Part shown: positions 45,880 through 59,099 of the stretch, one piece after another
Layout: every line of letters starts with the position of its first letter
Position numbering within the stretch: position 1 is the stretch's first letter
Source of the DNA: Hygrophila difformis
Lineage: Eukaryota > Streptophyta > Magnoliopsida > Lamiales > Acanthaceae
Length of the DNA: 64,000 nucleotides
Assembly (NCBI GenBank): GCA_030278955.1
Contig: JAOANR010000015.1
Span: forward strand, 24,176,064 to 24,240,063
Direction of reading: 5' to 3'
Position numbers and translations under genes: made by a program
The notes under the pieces: model-generated
The model's database searches: none
Seen by the model: only the letters and a program-made list of their open reading frames with translations
Told to the model about the DNA's origin: nothing

Positions 45880-47159
45880 TGGTTCGTTCTGGACAATGTT
45901 TTGTCCTCGATAAAATACCTTTTAACGATGTGCCATTATAGTATTTGTACACTTTTATTCTGGCACAAGTCTTCATTCTAATAATAAACTTGAGGTCTTT
46001 TTGAATGACCATTCTTGTATTTGGACACAATATATTGTCCCATATGAAGACGATATAAACACTTGAAGTAACATAGAATGTCGTAACAAATGTTATCGTA
46101 AATGCATTCGCTTTATCTATCATATTTACAACAGCTGTGCACATGACTATCCTGGCCCAAATGCAAGGTCATTATAATTATGGAATCAATGCGCGAGGTT
46201 AGATACCACCCCTTCCTCGGAGTTCCAAGGACTTACGGGCTTCCACCATGTCAATGTCTTCGCTGATTCGCCTAGTTTATTTACAGTCGTCTGCCCTTTG
46301 TGGGTCGACTACTACTTGCACTCATGCCCTCCAAAAAACTCGGTGGATCTTTGATGGGCAACTTGGTGATTTTTGGCTGCCACAAAGCATCATCCTTGCC
46401 ACCCGAAGCACTTGTAGTAGGCGGCTTACTGGCCATCTTGGCATAACTTTGACGCCCTAGAGTAGGGTTCTTGTTCTGACCATCTTTGGCAGATTGGTCA
46501 CATTTGGACACTTCGTCTTTGTCTGAAGTGGTGATTATCTCTAATTAGTCCTTGAGTCCAAGCAGTTCATCTTTAAATTCCCCATCCATCTCCAACACGG
46601 ATAAGTGTTGATCTTTCCGCAGTAGTAAAACTCGAACCCATCGAATGTTTCCCATGCTTCACCTTCCACACGTTCGATCTCCTCACTAGTTGTGTCTTAG
46701 AACTGATGCACCACAGGGCCGGTCAGAGTCACCAATGGTATGGCGGGTTTGGGAGATGATGTTTCAATAGGTTACTCGGGAATGTTTTCCTTACCCTTCT
46801 TTTTCGGACCGCTAGTCTGCATGGGCGTAAACCTTTGGTCCTTTAGATTTTATCCCGATTTTCCTTCATAAGGTCATGTTCGTCTGCATATTTCCTTTTA
46901 GCTCTTCGAATTTGGGATTAGGTTATCCCTGGAAACCATGGATCCCCATCAGGTTTTGGCAGCGGCTGGTTCCGAGCCCATGTATTCTTTGGTATCAGAT
47001 TAGGCTTCTGAATAGGCATTCTCCACACCACTACCCTGTTCCTGACTTCGACTTGGCATGTACCATTTGTTTGTACCAAAATAAGAATCACAGGTCTATA
47101 TATGACCTTAAGTTCTGACTTTGGAGGATGCTTGTATGTGTAAGGTTTACGACAGCCAC
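45880..47159 (-). pseudogene. Decayed Ty3/Gypsy coding remnant (downstream part)
   Basis: On the minus strand, broken frames run from 47159 downwards (for example YKHPPKSELKVIYRPVILIL near 47120 and MASKPPTTSASGGKDD near 46440). They continue the frame of 54455-54927 once the TR-GAG element is removed. I infer Gypsy Gag-Pol from that upstream part; the domains here are not recognisable. Several stops and shifts. Confidence 0.45.
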
Positions 47160-49898
47160 TGTAATACCCGAGAAATCGACGTCGAGAATTTAAATCCAAA
47201 AATTAAGGAATTGGATTTAAATATCGCAACCGAAATAATTCCGAGAGAGCGGAATTAAATATTTTCGGACGATAGCAACTCGAAGAGAGTTATCGGATTA
47301 TCCAACGATCTCGGATAATTCCATATTATGATATTTTTAGAATTTAAAATCATAATAATAATAAAAAAAAAAGAAAGAAGAAGAAAAACGCGACCAGGTG
47401 GCCGCGCGGCGGCGACGCGCCTGCGCGCCACCAGCACGGCGGCGGCGGCAGGATGGTGTCTTCATGCGTTGCACGCGTTTTCGGCTTCATTTTCAAGATG
47501 ATTCAAGTCCAATCAATCCAACTTCGGTTATCAGATACTTAGGGATGTATTTGGACTCATTTGGATGGTTTTTGGATGTATTAAACTACCCACTAAGTTG
47601 GATTAATGTGGAAACATGAACAAAAGAAGATTCATTGAACCAAGGGTGAACATAGAGGGTGAATGTGGTTTGGTAGGCTCCAATTTCGAGCCTTGACTGC
47701 CATAAACCCTTCCACAACTTCCTAGGATCATCAAGGCTTCCATAGGAATTCTAAACACTCCCTTTCCAACCCCTTTTCAGCCCCAAAAACACTCCACCAA
47801 CCTTCATTTCGAAAATCAGATTTACATGAGAGTGTTGGTGAGAATTGTGAGTAGTTCTTCGGAGTTTGGCAAGTTGGACGAGTTCATCACCAACCAAACT
47901 TTTCATCCACAAGGTAAGGATCCCTTTCAGACCATATTTCACTTTAGAATCGAGATTTAAGACTAGAAACTAAGGATCTTTCCTCAACTTGTCCAAATCA
48001 AGGTTTCGGAAAAGTAGCAGGCTGTATTGCGGGTTGGAGGCCACCCTTGAGACTTGGATTTGAAGGATCTTCGACTCTAATCTAATCCTAAGTAAGTTAG
48101 TGTTGTGCATCTCGAATTTTAGAGCTTTTGGTTGAGTATTCTTTGAGTTGTAGTTCGATTTTCATCCTATGCCAAAACTGTCTTCTAGGGTTTCTTCCGA
48201 GTAGATTTTATTGTTGTGTTTTTCTCGCCAAGATCCTTTCGTTTTTGGAAGAACTTGTCTAAATGAAAAATGTTCCTAACACTTTAAAGATGATCTCTGT
48301 AATGTTTTATAATTTTTGGACTTGATTTGGTCGTCGAAAACAGATCTGGTATTTTCTGAAGTGCATGATGACAGATTTCATTTCCTAGCATGTTCAGTTT
48401 TGTAGTCCGTATTACTCCTAGCTATGATCGTTTTTGATGGTTAGTTTCTTCATGAAAATTGTTCATCTATGTGTCTAGTTTATCCCTGTGAAATTTCAGA
48501 ATTTTTGGATCAACCTTCGAATTGTTATGGATTTTTAAGTAAACTGTGGTCGGATGAACAGTGATCTTTGCACCCTTGGAAAATGAGATTCTGAAATGAT
48601 TTTTTTGGGCAGCTTAGAGTTCGAATTTGCTAAAGCCTATTTCTGAGAAAAACGTTTATTTTGATGTCTCCTAGTAGCTGTAAAATTTTCAGAATTGTCT
48701 ACAAAGTTTTACTACATTTCCTAGTACGAATTTGAAAACTGCTACGGTGTGTTCATTACCGGTAAATTTGGTTTCGTACGTTTTGATGGTTAATGAGTCG
48801 ATTGCTACTCTTTGGTGAATCTTATGAATTCTGGAAATGTAGACATGGGTTATAATGATTAAAATGTGAATTTTGAAACTTTGTGACTTTTGATCGAGTT
48901 AGATGCCCAACTTTGGAGGGTAAGTGCACTTGGCGTGAGCTCGTTGGGCCGCCCCCTCTTTTTGGTGGCCAAAACGGCGCCAAGGAAATTATGATTGCGT
49001 GTTTGTATGAGTCTATACTCCTAGATGTATCCGTATGGGTTATCTAGGGCTCCGGAGTGTGTTTGTATAGAGTCCGCTACTTTCACTTGCTTGCGGGTTC
49101 GATTCCCCAAGGTGTATGTTATTCCTGCGGGTTCGATTCCCCAGGATATTGTCGACTCCTATGGGTTCGATTCCCTAGGATGTATATTGAGTTCTTGCGG
49201 GTTCGATTCCCCAAGGACGAGGTGTCCTCGATCATAATGAACAATGGTAAACGAAGGTATTTGAGTTCTGGAAACGATGATATCCTCGATGATATGGAAA
49301 TAATGGTAAAAGAATGTGTTTGAGCTCTTGCGGGTTTGATTCCCCAAGAATGGTTGTTCTTGATCAAAAAAATGAATAATAATATATTATTCGTATGGTA
49401 AAGTGTAAGAATCTTCCGGAATTATTTTTACTCGACCTTCCTTTTTAAATTACAAATTCTATTTTTAAATCTCTCTTCTAAAAACTTTAAAATTCGTTAT
49501 GCTATACATTAACTTACTCAGTACCTTTGTACTGATAGATACGTTGTCTCTATTTTTTTTTTTCAGATGTTGAAGATTAGCACATGGCATTTACACTTGG
49601 GATGGGAATTTCCGAGGACTTGTCGCACTTGTTTTTTTTAAATTCTTTTATGAATTCCAAACTTATGTTTGGCCGTGTTTGGCCCTTAGCTTCCGCACTG
49701 TTTTAAATTATGTATGTTTGACTTAACTCTGATTTAAACCTTCGGGCACTTATTGAATGGTTTTTTTAAAATTATTTTTAAGTATTGGTACAACTTAGCC
49801 TTAGCATCTTCTCAAGTGAGCTCAAAATGGTTCGCGTCTTGCTTGGGAAGGTGTGGCGGTAATGCCCTGGCCTGGGTGATCAAATCCGGGGTGTTACA
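47160..49898 (+). repeat. 5' LTR of the TR-GAG element (2739 bp)
   Basis: Nearly identical to 51728-54454. It contains a GC-rich segment (47395-47460), the GGTTCGATTCC array (49094-49345), and a TTACTCAGTACCTTTGTACTG block near 49515 that also occurs in related form in the solo LTR near 44620. Confidence 0.95.
49094..49345 (+). repeat. Array of five tRNA B-box-like motifs (GGTTCGATTCC) in the 5' LTR
   Basis: Units GCGGGTTCGATTCCCCAAGG start at about 49096, 49130, 49164 and 49200 (spacing 34-36 bp), with a fifth variant GGTTTGATTCC near 49334. Each core matches the RNA polymerase III B-box consensus GGTTCGANTCC. The same array is in the 3' LTR at about 53654-53905. Confidence 0.85.
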
Positions 49899-50378
49899 AA
49901 GTGGTATCAGAGACCGGAAAAAAAAATTTTTAAGCTATTATTTTTCGGCCCACTATAGAGGCCCAAAATATTCAATATTACTTTTAAAGCATTTCAAATA
50001 TTATTTCCATGGAAATGAATTTTATTTTAAAACCCATGGGAATTATATAACAATTGTTCCGACAAGTCTTGAAAAATGCATAAATATTTTTTTTGGGGGG
50101 GATGCATTTGCATACATCCATCATTTTTTTTTTTAAATGCTCAAAGTATATATATGCGTGTCACGTGTATTTGATAATGTTCTTAGTTGGTATGTCGATT
50201 GACCTTGCCTTAGAGCCACTAACTTGACTCTAACCTTGCTTTAGCCTTAGAACTTGGTCAAGGGTGCTTAGTTTGCACATATCTATTCTCTCCTCTTGCC
50301 CTTCCTATCATTTAGATCTTCCTGACTGCTAACGTGCCTTAGATTAGAAACTCATCTTCGCGTGCTTGGATAACATAA

Positions 50379-51536
50379 ATGGCACCTAGGGGAAGACCAA
50401 GGAGGGTAGTCCCAAACATTGGTGATGCTAACGCACCTAACAACAATGACATTCCTCAAAACATATGAGGGCGAGTGCCAACTGTTCCCAGCAATATGGA
50501 TGAGCGTCTAAGGAATATTGAGGAAGTTCTCGTAGCACTAGGAAATGCCGAGGTGCAACGTGCACAAGCGGGTGTACCACCGCCGGTAGTCCGAGGCAAC
50601 TACCTAGCATTGGTAAACCCCTACAAACCACCTCATTATGACGGCCAAGAGAACCCTACCAAGTTGGAGAATTGGATCCGAACTTTTGACAAGCTTCTTA
50701 CTGCTGTCAAATGCCCCGAGAACGAGAAAGTTCGGTTGGCGACCTATTATCTGGATGGAGAGGCGGACGAGTGGTGGCAACATCTCCAAGGAGATTCGGC
50801 CGAAGTTGAGAAGGTTTATACATGGGAAGAATTTGAAGAAGCATTGAGAGAGAGGTTTTATCCACTGAGCACTAAGGCTGCAAAGTATGAAGAATTTATT
50901 AACTTAAGACAAGGAGGAAAAACGGTGCAAGAATATTACACCAAGTTCAAGGAGCTAGTTCGCTTTGCTCCGAGACTTGTACCAACTGACTCCGACAAGG
51001 CCCAGAAGTTCGAGATGGGGCTAAACCTTAGTATCCGAGAGATACTGGTTGGAGGACAACACAATACACTACAGGCAGTGTATGACCGAGCTGTAGCAAT
51101 CGCTCGTGTTCAGCGATTGAAGCGTAAGGACAATGGTGAGTCGAGCAAGGGCTCGCAAGGATTTGAGAAAAAGAACCGAAACAACAATAATAACAAATTG
51201 AGGAAGGACAATGGTCAAACTAGGTTCGATGGACCTAAGGAGAATGTGGACAGAGGTTTGAACGACAGAAGAAATGACACCCGTGGTACATCCATACCAC
51301 GATGTCCGCAGTGCCACAAAGCTCATCTGGTACGCGAGTGCCCTAAGCGTGGAACTTGTTATAGATGTGGTGGGGAAGACCACATGATTAGAGAATGCAA
51401 TGTTCGCGAGGAGATGATCGAGAAGAGGTTGGATCTGGTGAACCCTCCACACGAGAATCGGCCGACTGGGCCAAATCATCCCAATAATCAAGGACAGAGA
51501 CCACAACAGAATCGCAACCAGCAAGAAAATTCATAG
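50379..51536 (+). pseudogene. Gypsy Gag (Retrotrans_gag plus zinc knuckles) with an early nonsense codon
   Basis: The likely native start is the ATG at 50379 (MAPRGRPRR), but an in-frame TGA at 50466-50468 stops it after 29 codons. The frame reopens and the next in-frame ATG is 50496 (MDERLRNIEE), giving a 346-residue product. Features: a Gag core typical of Tekay/Del elements (PPHYDGQENPTKLENWIRTF, ADEWWQHLQG, FYPLSTKAAKYEEFINLRQG), a basic Asn-rich linker, a near-knuckle CPQCHKAHLVREC, and a canonical CCHC knuckle CYRCGGEDHMIREC. The ORF ends just after; no protease follows. Whether downstream initiation restores a usable Gag is unknown. Confidence 0.9.
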
Positions 51537-51727
51537 GCAGTTATGGGGACATAACTGCGGTCCTAAGGGGGAGAGAATGTGATACCCCGCGGAGATGTCA
51601 CGTGTTGAGGTAAGAATTTAATTTTCGAGCCTCAATAATTCTATGCGTGTAAAACTACTTATGTTGGTGTTGCTTTCCGAGTGCGACCCAACTTCGAGGA
51701 CGAAGTTGATTTCTAAGGGGGGTAGAC
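51537..51727 (+). promoter_or_regulatory. 3' internal segment and polypurine tract of the TR-GAG element
   Basis: A short untranslated segment ends in ACTTCGAGGACGAAGTTGAT and then TTCTAAGGGGGGTAGAC at the LTR border. This is what remains of the pol 3' end. The same tail is at 13466-13508 in reverse. Confidence 0.85.
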
Positions 51728-54454
51728 TGTAATACCCGAGAAATCGACATCGAGAATTTAAATCCAAAAATTAAGGAATTGGATTTAAATATCGCAACCG
51801 AAATAATTCCGAGAGAGCGGAATTAAATATTTTCGGACGATAGCAACTCGAAGAGAGTTATCGGATTATCCAACGTTCTCGGATAATTCCATATTATGAT
51901 ATTTTTAGAATTTAAAATCATAATAATAATAAAAAAAAAAGAAAGAAGAAAAACGCGACCAGGTGGCCGCGCGGCGGCGACGCGCCGGCGCGCCACCAGC
52001 GCGGCGGCGGCGGCAGGATGGTGTCTTCATGCGTTGCACGCGTTTTCGGCTTCATTTTCGAGATGATTCAAGTCCAATCAATCCAACTTCGGTTATCAGA
52101 TACTTAGGGATGTATTTGGACTCCTTTGGATGGTTTTTGGATGTATTAAACTACCCACTAAGTTGGATTAATGTGGAAACATGAACAAAAGAAGATTCAT
52201 TGAACCAAGGGTGAACATAGAGGGTGAATGTGGTTTGGTAGGCTCCAATTTCGAGCCTTGACTGCCATAAACCCTTCCACAACTTCCTAGGATCATCAAG
52301 GCTTCCATAGGAATTCTAAACACTCCCTTTCCAACCCCTTTTCAGCCCCAAAAACACTCCACCAACCTTCATTTCGAAAATCAGATTTACATGAGAGTGT
52401 TGGTGAGAATTGTGAGTAGTTCTTCGGAGTTTCGCGAGTTGGACGAGTTCATCACCAACCAAACTTTTCATCCACAAGGTAAGGATCCCTTTCAGACCAT
52501 ATTTCACTTTCGAATCGAGATTTAAGACTAGAAACTAAGGATCTTTCCTCAACTTGTCCAAATCAAGGTTTCGGAAAAGTAGCAGGCTGTATTGCGGGTT
52601 GGAGGCCACCCTTGAGACTTGGATTTGAAGGATCTTCGACTCTAATCTAATCCTAAGTAAGTTAGTGTTGTGCATCTCGAATTTTAGAGCTTTTGGTTGA
52701 GTATTCTTTGAGTTGTAGTTCGATTTTCATCCTATGCCAAAACTGTCTTCTAGGGTTTCTTCCGAGTAGATTTTATTGTTGTGTTTTTCTCGCCAAGATC
52801 CTTTCGTTTTTGGAAGAACTTGTCTAAATGAAAAATGTTCCTAACACTTTAAATATGATCTCTGTAAAGTTTTATAATTTTTGGACTTGATTTGGTCGTC
52901 GAAAACAGATCTGGTATTTTCTGAAGTGCATGATGACAGATTTCATTTCCTAGCATGTTCAGTTTTGTAGTCCGTATTACTCCTAGCTATGATCGTTTTT
53001 GATAGTTAGTTTCTTCATGAAAATTGTTCATCTATGTGTCTAGTTTATCCCTGTGAAATTTCAGAATTTTTGGATCAACGTTCGAATTGTTATGGATTTT
53101 TAAGTAAACTGTGGTCGGATGAACAGTGATCTTTGCACCCTTGGAAAATGAGATTCTGAAATGATTTTTTTGGGCAACTTAGAGTTCGAATTTGCTAAAG
53201 CCTATTTCTGAGAAAAACGTTTATTGTCTCCTAGTAGCTGTAAAATTTTCAGAATTTTCTACAAAGTTTTACTACATTTCCTTGTACGAATTTGAAAACT
53301 GCTACGGTGTGTTCATTACCGGTAAATTTGGTTTCGTACGTTTTGATGGTTAATGAGTCGATTGCTACTCTTTGGTGAATCTTATGAATTCTGGAAATGT
53401 AGACATGGGTTATAATGATTAAAATGTTAATTTTGAAACTTTGTGACTTTTGATCGAGTTAGATGCCCAACTTTGGAGGGTAAGTGCACTTGGCGTGAGC
53501 TCGTTGGGCCGCCCCCTCTTTTTGGTGGCCAAAACGGCGCCAAGGAAATTATGATTGCGTGTTTGTATGAGTCTATACTCCTAGATGTATCCGTATGGGT
53601 TATCTAGGGCTCCGGAGTGTGTTAGTATAGAGTCCGCTACTTTCACTTGCTTGCGGGTTCGATTCCCCAAGGTGTATGATTCCTGCGGGTTCGATTCCCC
53701 AGGATATTGTTGACTCCTATGGGTTCGATTCCCTAGGATGTATATTGAGTTCTTGCGGGTTCGATTCCCCAAGGACGAGGTGTCTTCGATCATAATGAAC
53801 AATGGTAAACGAAGGTATTTGAGTTCTGGAAACAATGATATCCTCGATGATATGGAAACAATGGTAAAAGAATGTGTTTGAGCTCTTGCGGGTTTGATTC
53901 CCCAAGAATGGTTGTTCTTGATCAAAAAAATGAATAATGATATATTATTCGTATGGTAAAGTGTAAGAATCTTCCGGAATTATTTTTACTCGACCTTCCT
54001 TTTTAAATTACAAATTCTATTTTTAAATCTCTCTTCTAAAAACTTTAAAATTCGTTATGCTATACATTAACTTACTCAGTACCTTTGTACTGATAGATAC
54101 GTTGTCTCTATTTTTTTTTTCAGATGTTGAAGATTAGCACATGGCATTTACACTTGGGATGGGAATTTCCGAGGACTTGTCGCACTTGTTTTTTTAAATT
54201 CTTTTATGAATTCCAAACTTATGTTTGGCCGTGTTTGGCCCTTAGCTTCCGCACTGTTTTAAATTATGTATGTTTGACTTAACTCTGATTTAAACCTTCG
54301 GGCACTTATTGAATGGTTTTTTTAAAATTATTTTTAAGTATTGGTACAACTTAGCCTTAGCATCTTCTCAAGTGAGCTCGAAATGGTTCGCGTCTTGCTT
54401 GGGAAGGTGTGGCGGTAATGCCCTGGCCTGGGTGATCAAATCCGGGGTGTTACA
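51728..54454 (+). repeat. 3' LTR of the TR-GAG element (2727 bp)
   Basis: Mate of 47160-49898, with a few substitutions and a 3-bp deletion in the GAA run near 51940. It carries the same B-box-like array at about 53654-53905. Confidence 0.95.
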
Positions 54455-54927
54455 GCCACCACGTAGGCCTCCCCCCGGTCCTGTTCCTCCACATCCTCTT
54501 ATTTGTCCACTTCCATCTAGAACTCGATGATGGAACCCCTTAGTTTTCAAGGTGGTAGTGATCGTCATGATCATACTGTTGATCATTCCGATACCTTGGC
54601 TTGGAGCCACGATTCTTCGGGAATCTGGCAGAGGCAATGCTATGGTCGCATTAGGCAAAGTTGTGAATCAATCCCCATATTCCCGCTTTCAGTCTTTCGG
54701 ATTGGATTGGTTTCTGTATAGTTCATCGGAAGTGAATACAATCATTTGTACTCTGTGAGAACGTGTTGTGCCACTTCGTATGTTTGTCCGTTGATCTCCT
54801 TTCCGTGGCCAATTTCTGGCCTGTAGGAAATCGTATCTGATGCTTCTCATAGAGTGCGTCGAAGATCTTTTCAACCTTGGACACATCGAAGAAAAAATCT
54901 TCCTTCGACATTGGTTTGGTGTATGAA
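54455..54927 (-). pseudogene. Decayed Ty3/Gypsy Gag-Pol remnant (upstream part)
   Basis: On the minus strand, from 54927: KEDFFFDVSKVEKIFDALYE, then KWHNTFSQSTNDCIHFR. This is the region between Gag and protease of a large plant Gypsy group, normally DVSK...IF(D/E)xLL and C(K)(W/Y)H...STN(D/N)C; the first Cys of the knuckle is lost here. Frameshifts follow. Its upstream part is cut at 54928 by the giant-LTR element. Confidence 0.65.
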
Positions 54928-57604
54928 ACTTTTGACAATTTCCTACACGAGCTTTTCTAAAATATCGCAAGTTAAATTTATTAAAAGGAAAGAGTTATGA
55001 TTCGTGGGGAAGGGGTTTAAGGATATATTTCACTTTTTATTACTCATGTGGGGTACTCTGATTTCAAACGGCGCTGCATTCTCCCTGGCATGAAACTTAT
55101 GACAACTATCATGGTGCAGCCGAGATAGACAATTCAATCTTAACCTTCAGTCTGTCACACTGAAGATCCCCGGCATTTGGCATCATGAAACTTATCATAA
55201 TTTCATGTCAATGAAGATCCTCGCCATGAGACACATTCCCACTATATGAGTATTTTCTGAAGAATCATAATCCTGGGTTCCAATTTTATTCAGTGAAACC
55301 AATTTATGAAGATGGAGTTGGGATTAGGGATATATTATAGGTTGTCACGTTTTTATTACTCGTGTTAAGAAACTGTGCCCCCGAAAGCGCACGGTGTCAA
55401 AAATTGCAGTAATTTATAGTAAGACCGGATCGTTCACTGGAGGATGTGCGATAGAAGCAGGGCCCACGTCGTTTACTAAGATTTTCCACTCAGTTACTCG
55501 ATTCAAGTTTTGCAATGGTTTCTAACAACTACTTGACAATAATTTAAACTAAACTATGAAAGCAGTAAAATTATCCTACAAAGTATGGTAAAATTATATC
55601 TAAGAAAGCAATTAAATCTATTTTAAGAAAGCAATGTAAATGATTCTAAGAAAGCAGATTTAAAATGAGACAGAAGGGACAGGGAGAAAATAATAAAGAT
55701 TGGACAAGATTCAGATGAAACACAATTAAACTTCCATTTTAATTACACAGATCTTCTTTTGGGATAATCCATCAGTTAGCTAACTCTCATGCTCTCTACA
55801 CTATGTTCCCTTTAACAGACAGGTACTTACAGTGAGAATTTACATGCTCTTAGGACCTCAATTTCTAAGATACCACAGATTAATAACTCCCCTTTGCAAT
55901 GCCTTGCAAGAGTATGTTAATCATCTGTGGTGGACAAGCAACACCTAACATATCATTAGTTGATATGCCAAGTACTCCTATCGTCCCCCTTGTCACACCC
56001 AAAGTCCAAATCTAACCCCGAACTGATCCACAACTCTTAAACCTTTCAACCGGCAGACACATCTCCAGTTCTTCCGAGTGACCTCTATGAAAGCATTTTA
56101 AAGAAAGCGGTAAAGAAAGCAGTAAAGAAAGCATTTAAAAACCTATCACTCGGAAGTCTTAAAAGATATTCACGATCCGTTAGTATAAAAGAGCCCCTGG
56201 TCTTGGTGACCAGATGCAGATTTAGAACCTCCCAAATATCAGTAAGCCACAGGGCTTATGACATTCGGTTAGTTATGAGATACAAACATGAATGGAACAG
56301 ACCTATGAAGGTTTATTCCGAATGTATTCACTCAAGACTCAATTTTAGGCTTTGGTGAGAGAAAATAGTAGTTGAAAGAATGCTCAACCCTATCGTAGAA
56401 ATTAACCAAGGCCTATATGTTGTTCCTCTAATATTAATTATCTCATCTTATCCGAATCCAAGTGGACACTGATTTGATGCAACATTTAATAAAAGATTTC
56501 CAACACACGACAATTTTTAGAAGCAAATAGATATTTGAAAATCATTCCCTAAACATGTACTAAACTCTCAATTAAAACACAGATCCTTTCAGTCTAGGTG
56601 AGACCTAATCGCTGACTCTGCTTCTAAGCTCTCGAAATCAACCCCCAGTGGAATATGAGTTAGTCATAACTGTGAAATTATCCCTTACTTAGATCCGGAT
56701 TTTATAAAGTGATTTTTGGGGAAATTTATTGTGCAGCATCTGATTTAAATCAAGACTTCTATGTCCAAGGAGAAGGATCTCCAAAATATTATGGACCACA
56801 ATATCTACATAATAGTATCATGCATACATGTATGTGAGAAGTAAAATAAAATACCCCAAAATATATGGTGGGGTTAGACAGAAGTTGATACACAAAGATG
56901 GATTAGCCTGAGATAAGAAGAAGATGGCTAAAGAGATTGCCAGAAATAATTGGGATTATCCGGACGACAAACATCTGCTATCCGAGTCCCAAGTACTCCA
57001 GATGGAATGATTTTTAGACGGAAGAATGCCTTGAATGATGGTTGCCGCCGTCATCTTAGACTTCACTATCTGTGAATCTGGATGAAAACCCACATGTTCT
57101 ATTATTGTAATAATTATTAGATGACATTGGCATATATCATCTATTATTACTACAATCCTAGATTCAGGTTTGAAATTAAGATAAAGAGAAGAAAACTGTA
57201 TCTGATTAGGAGTTGGCTGAGTGACTAATCATGATCCCCGTGAAGGGACCTTTTCGCCGTAGCTTCCACCAACCACTAATCAGACCATGCAAAATAACGA
57301 GTAATAATTAATACACAGAAGACGAGCTAATCGTGATCCCGGTGAAGGGACCTTTTCGCCAACATTGATCTGTGGTATTTCTTATTACTCATTCATACAC
57401 ACGATGAAAGGGAAAATAAACAGAGTTAAGAAGATGTTTTTGGTATTGTGTAAGTGTTAATCACACAATAATTAAGACACTAATGGGTTGAGATGTGTAA
57501 TGGATAAAATTAGATGCAATGGGCTTAGGCCCAATACACCCATGCAACTTACACAACTCTTGAAATAAAATATTTTTGGAGTTTTAAAAATAGAAGGAAG
57601 AAAG

Positions 57605-58175
57605 CAATTCGGTCTATTGGGCAAGATGCAAAAGAGACCGAATTGAGGATGCATGAAGTATGAAGTAACACCATGCCCAATTAATCCTTGTAAAGTCATG
57701 AAGCACCCTCTAATTCAAATTGTCAAGCAATTCGGTCTAAACCGAATTGGACAATTCGAATTGATGAAGTCATTCCTTCACTCAAATTTGGCTAAGGCAT
57801 TTACCCCAAAGTGAGGATAATTCGAATTGCCAAGTTAATTCGGTTTAGACCGAATTGGCAATTCGAATTGGTAGAAACAATGAAAAAAATTAAGGCATGA
57901 GGGGATGGAATGCATACAATGTGGTTTCCAAAGCCAATTCGGTCTGTATGAGCAATTCGGTCTAAACCGAATTACCTAGACCGAATTGCTTAGAAAACCA
58001 CATGAAGACAACACTTTTTGCTATGCAATTCGGTCTCATGGGCAGTTCGGTATAGACCAAATTGCCTAGATCGAATTGCATATAAATTTTTAGGTAAAGC
58101 ATTCAACAAATATTTTTGCCATGCAATTCCATTCTCATGGGCAATTCGGTCTAGACCGAACTACCTCAAATCGAA
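57605..58175 (-). repeat. Palindrome array, CAATTCGGT/ACCGAATTG type (transcribed-side array, copy 3)
   Basis: Repeated CAATTCGGTCTAAACCGAATTG-like dyads with outer partners (CAATTCGGTCT...AGACCGAATTG), about five units. Spacing to the LTR end (about 2.68 kb) matches that of the GTGCGGT array in copy 2 (about 2.64 kb). The spacers are homologous (TGGCTAAGGCATTT here, the complement of ATGCCTTAGCCAAAATT in copy 2). Confidence 0.9.
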
Positions 58176-59099
58176 TTGCATGTCTTTCTCTCATAAGTGC
58201 AGGTTTGGTTCACATTGTGTGGTTTATGATGGATAAGATTTACCAAATCCTTCATTTTACATCAATGTCCCCTCACAGCCACACTAATGAGTGTTTTTAA
58301 GGAAAATAGACCTAGGTTACGTGGCTAACAGGCATTGGCATGAAACAAACCTTAAAGCTACAAACAAGCAATCAAAGATCAAGAACTTAAAGTATCTACT
58401 GAACAAATAGAACACATGCTTAAGAAAATAAGAACACCTACTTAATCTAAGGCAACAATAAGCTAACGAAAGAGACTAAAACAGCAACTGGAAAGCATGA
58501 AAATAAATTCTAACAAGCCTAAGATTGTCTAAAACCTAAGAGCACTTATTTGAATCTCTAAGGTATAAGATCAAGCCAAAAACCCACGAGCACACATTTA
58601 TTAAGAATGCAAGTCAACTAGGGCATAATAAATGTAACCTAGTTGAAACAAGCAAACATTCTACCATTTATTGCTAAGGAAAGCATTAAATAAATGCCAA
58701 ACACTTGAAATGAAAACCCATTTCTGGATTCTTTCTTGTATTGACACTTGAAAGCAGTATTAACCCTAAAACCATTCATTGACTTGAAGGTAGGGTTCAT
58801 TCTAAGTACAAAGCAGTTAAAGTTTATGGAAATGGCTACACTAAGGGCGACAACAAGCTTCTAAGAAAAAATAATCTAAGCTCAAAAGCAATAAAACTAC
58901 ATTACAAGCATGAAAATAAACTAACTAAACTACACTACCTACCTAACCCTTAAGGGGTGAAGAACCTTCTGCTCCTTTTTGTCTCCCAGCAAACTGTCCA
59001 AGTGTGTAAGGATTGGAATCTCTTTTTGTGTTGAGGAAGGTCAGCTTTTATACTTCTTCTTGAAACCCTAGGCCCATCATGCATTTCTCACGTGCTTCA

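Larger units (their letters stand above)
47160..54454 (+). mobile_element. TR-GAG-type non-autonomous Ty3/Gypsy element, 7295 bp
   Basis: The 5' LTR is 47160-49898 and the 3' LTR 51728-54454, both TGTAATACCCGAG...GGGGTGTTACA, with a perfect duplication GCCAC at 47155-47159 and 54455-54459. The PBS TGGTATCAGAGA is at 49902, and the polypurine tract AAGGGGGGTAGAC precedes 51728. The 1.8-kb interior contains gag only; pol is absent apart from the conserved terminal tail ACTTCGAGGACGAAGTTGAT. By eye the LTRs differ at around 1 percent of sites plus a few small indels, so the insertion is recent. It splits an older Gypsy remnant. Confidence 0.95.

Noticed and set aside
49094..49345. Tandem tRNA genes
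   Set aside because: B-box cores only, 34-36 bp apart, with no A-boxes or cloverleaf; a minisatellite in an LTR.
51069..51524. 151-codon minus-strand frame
   Set aside because: Antisense to the Gypsy Gag ORF.
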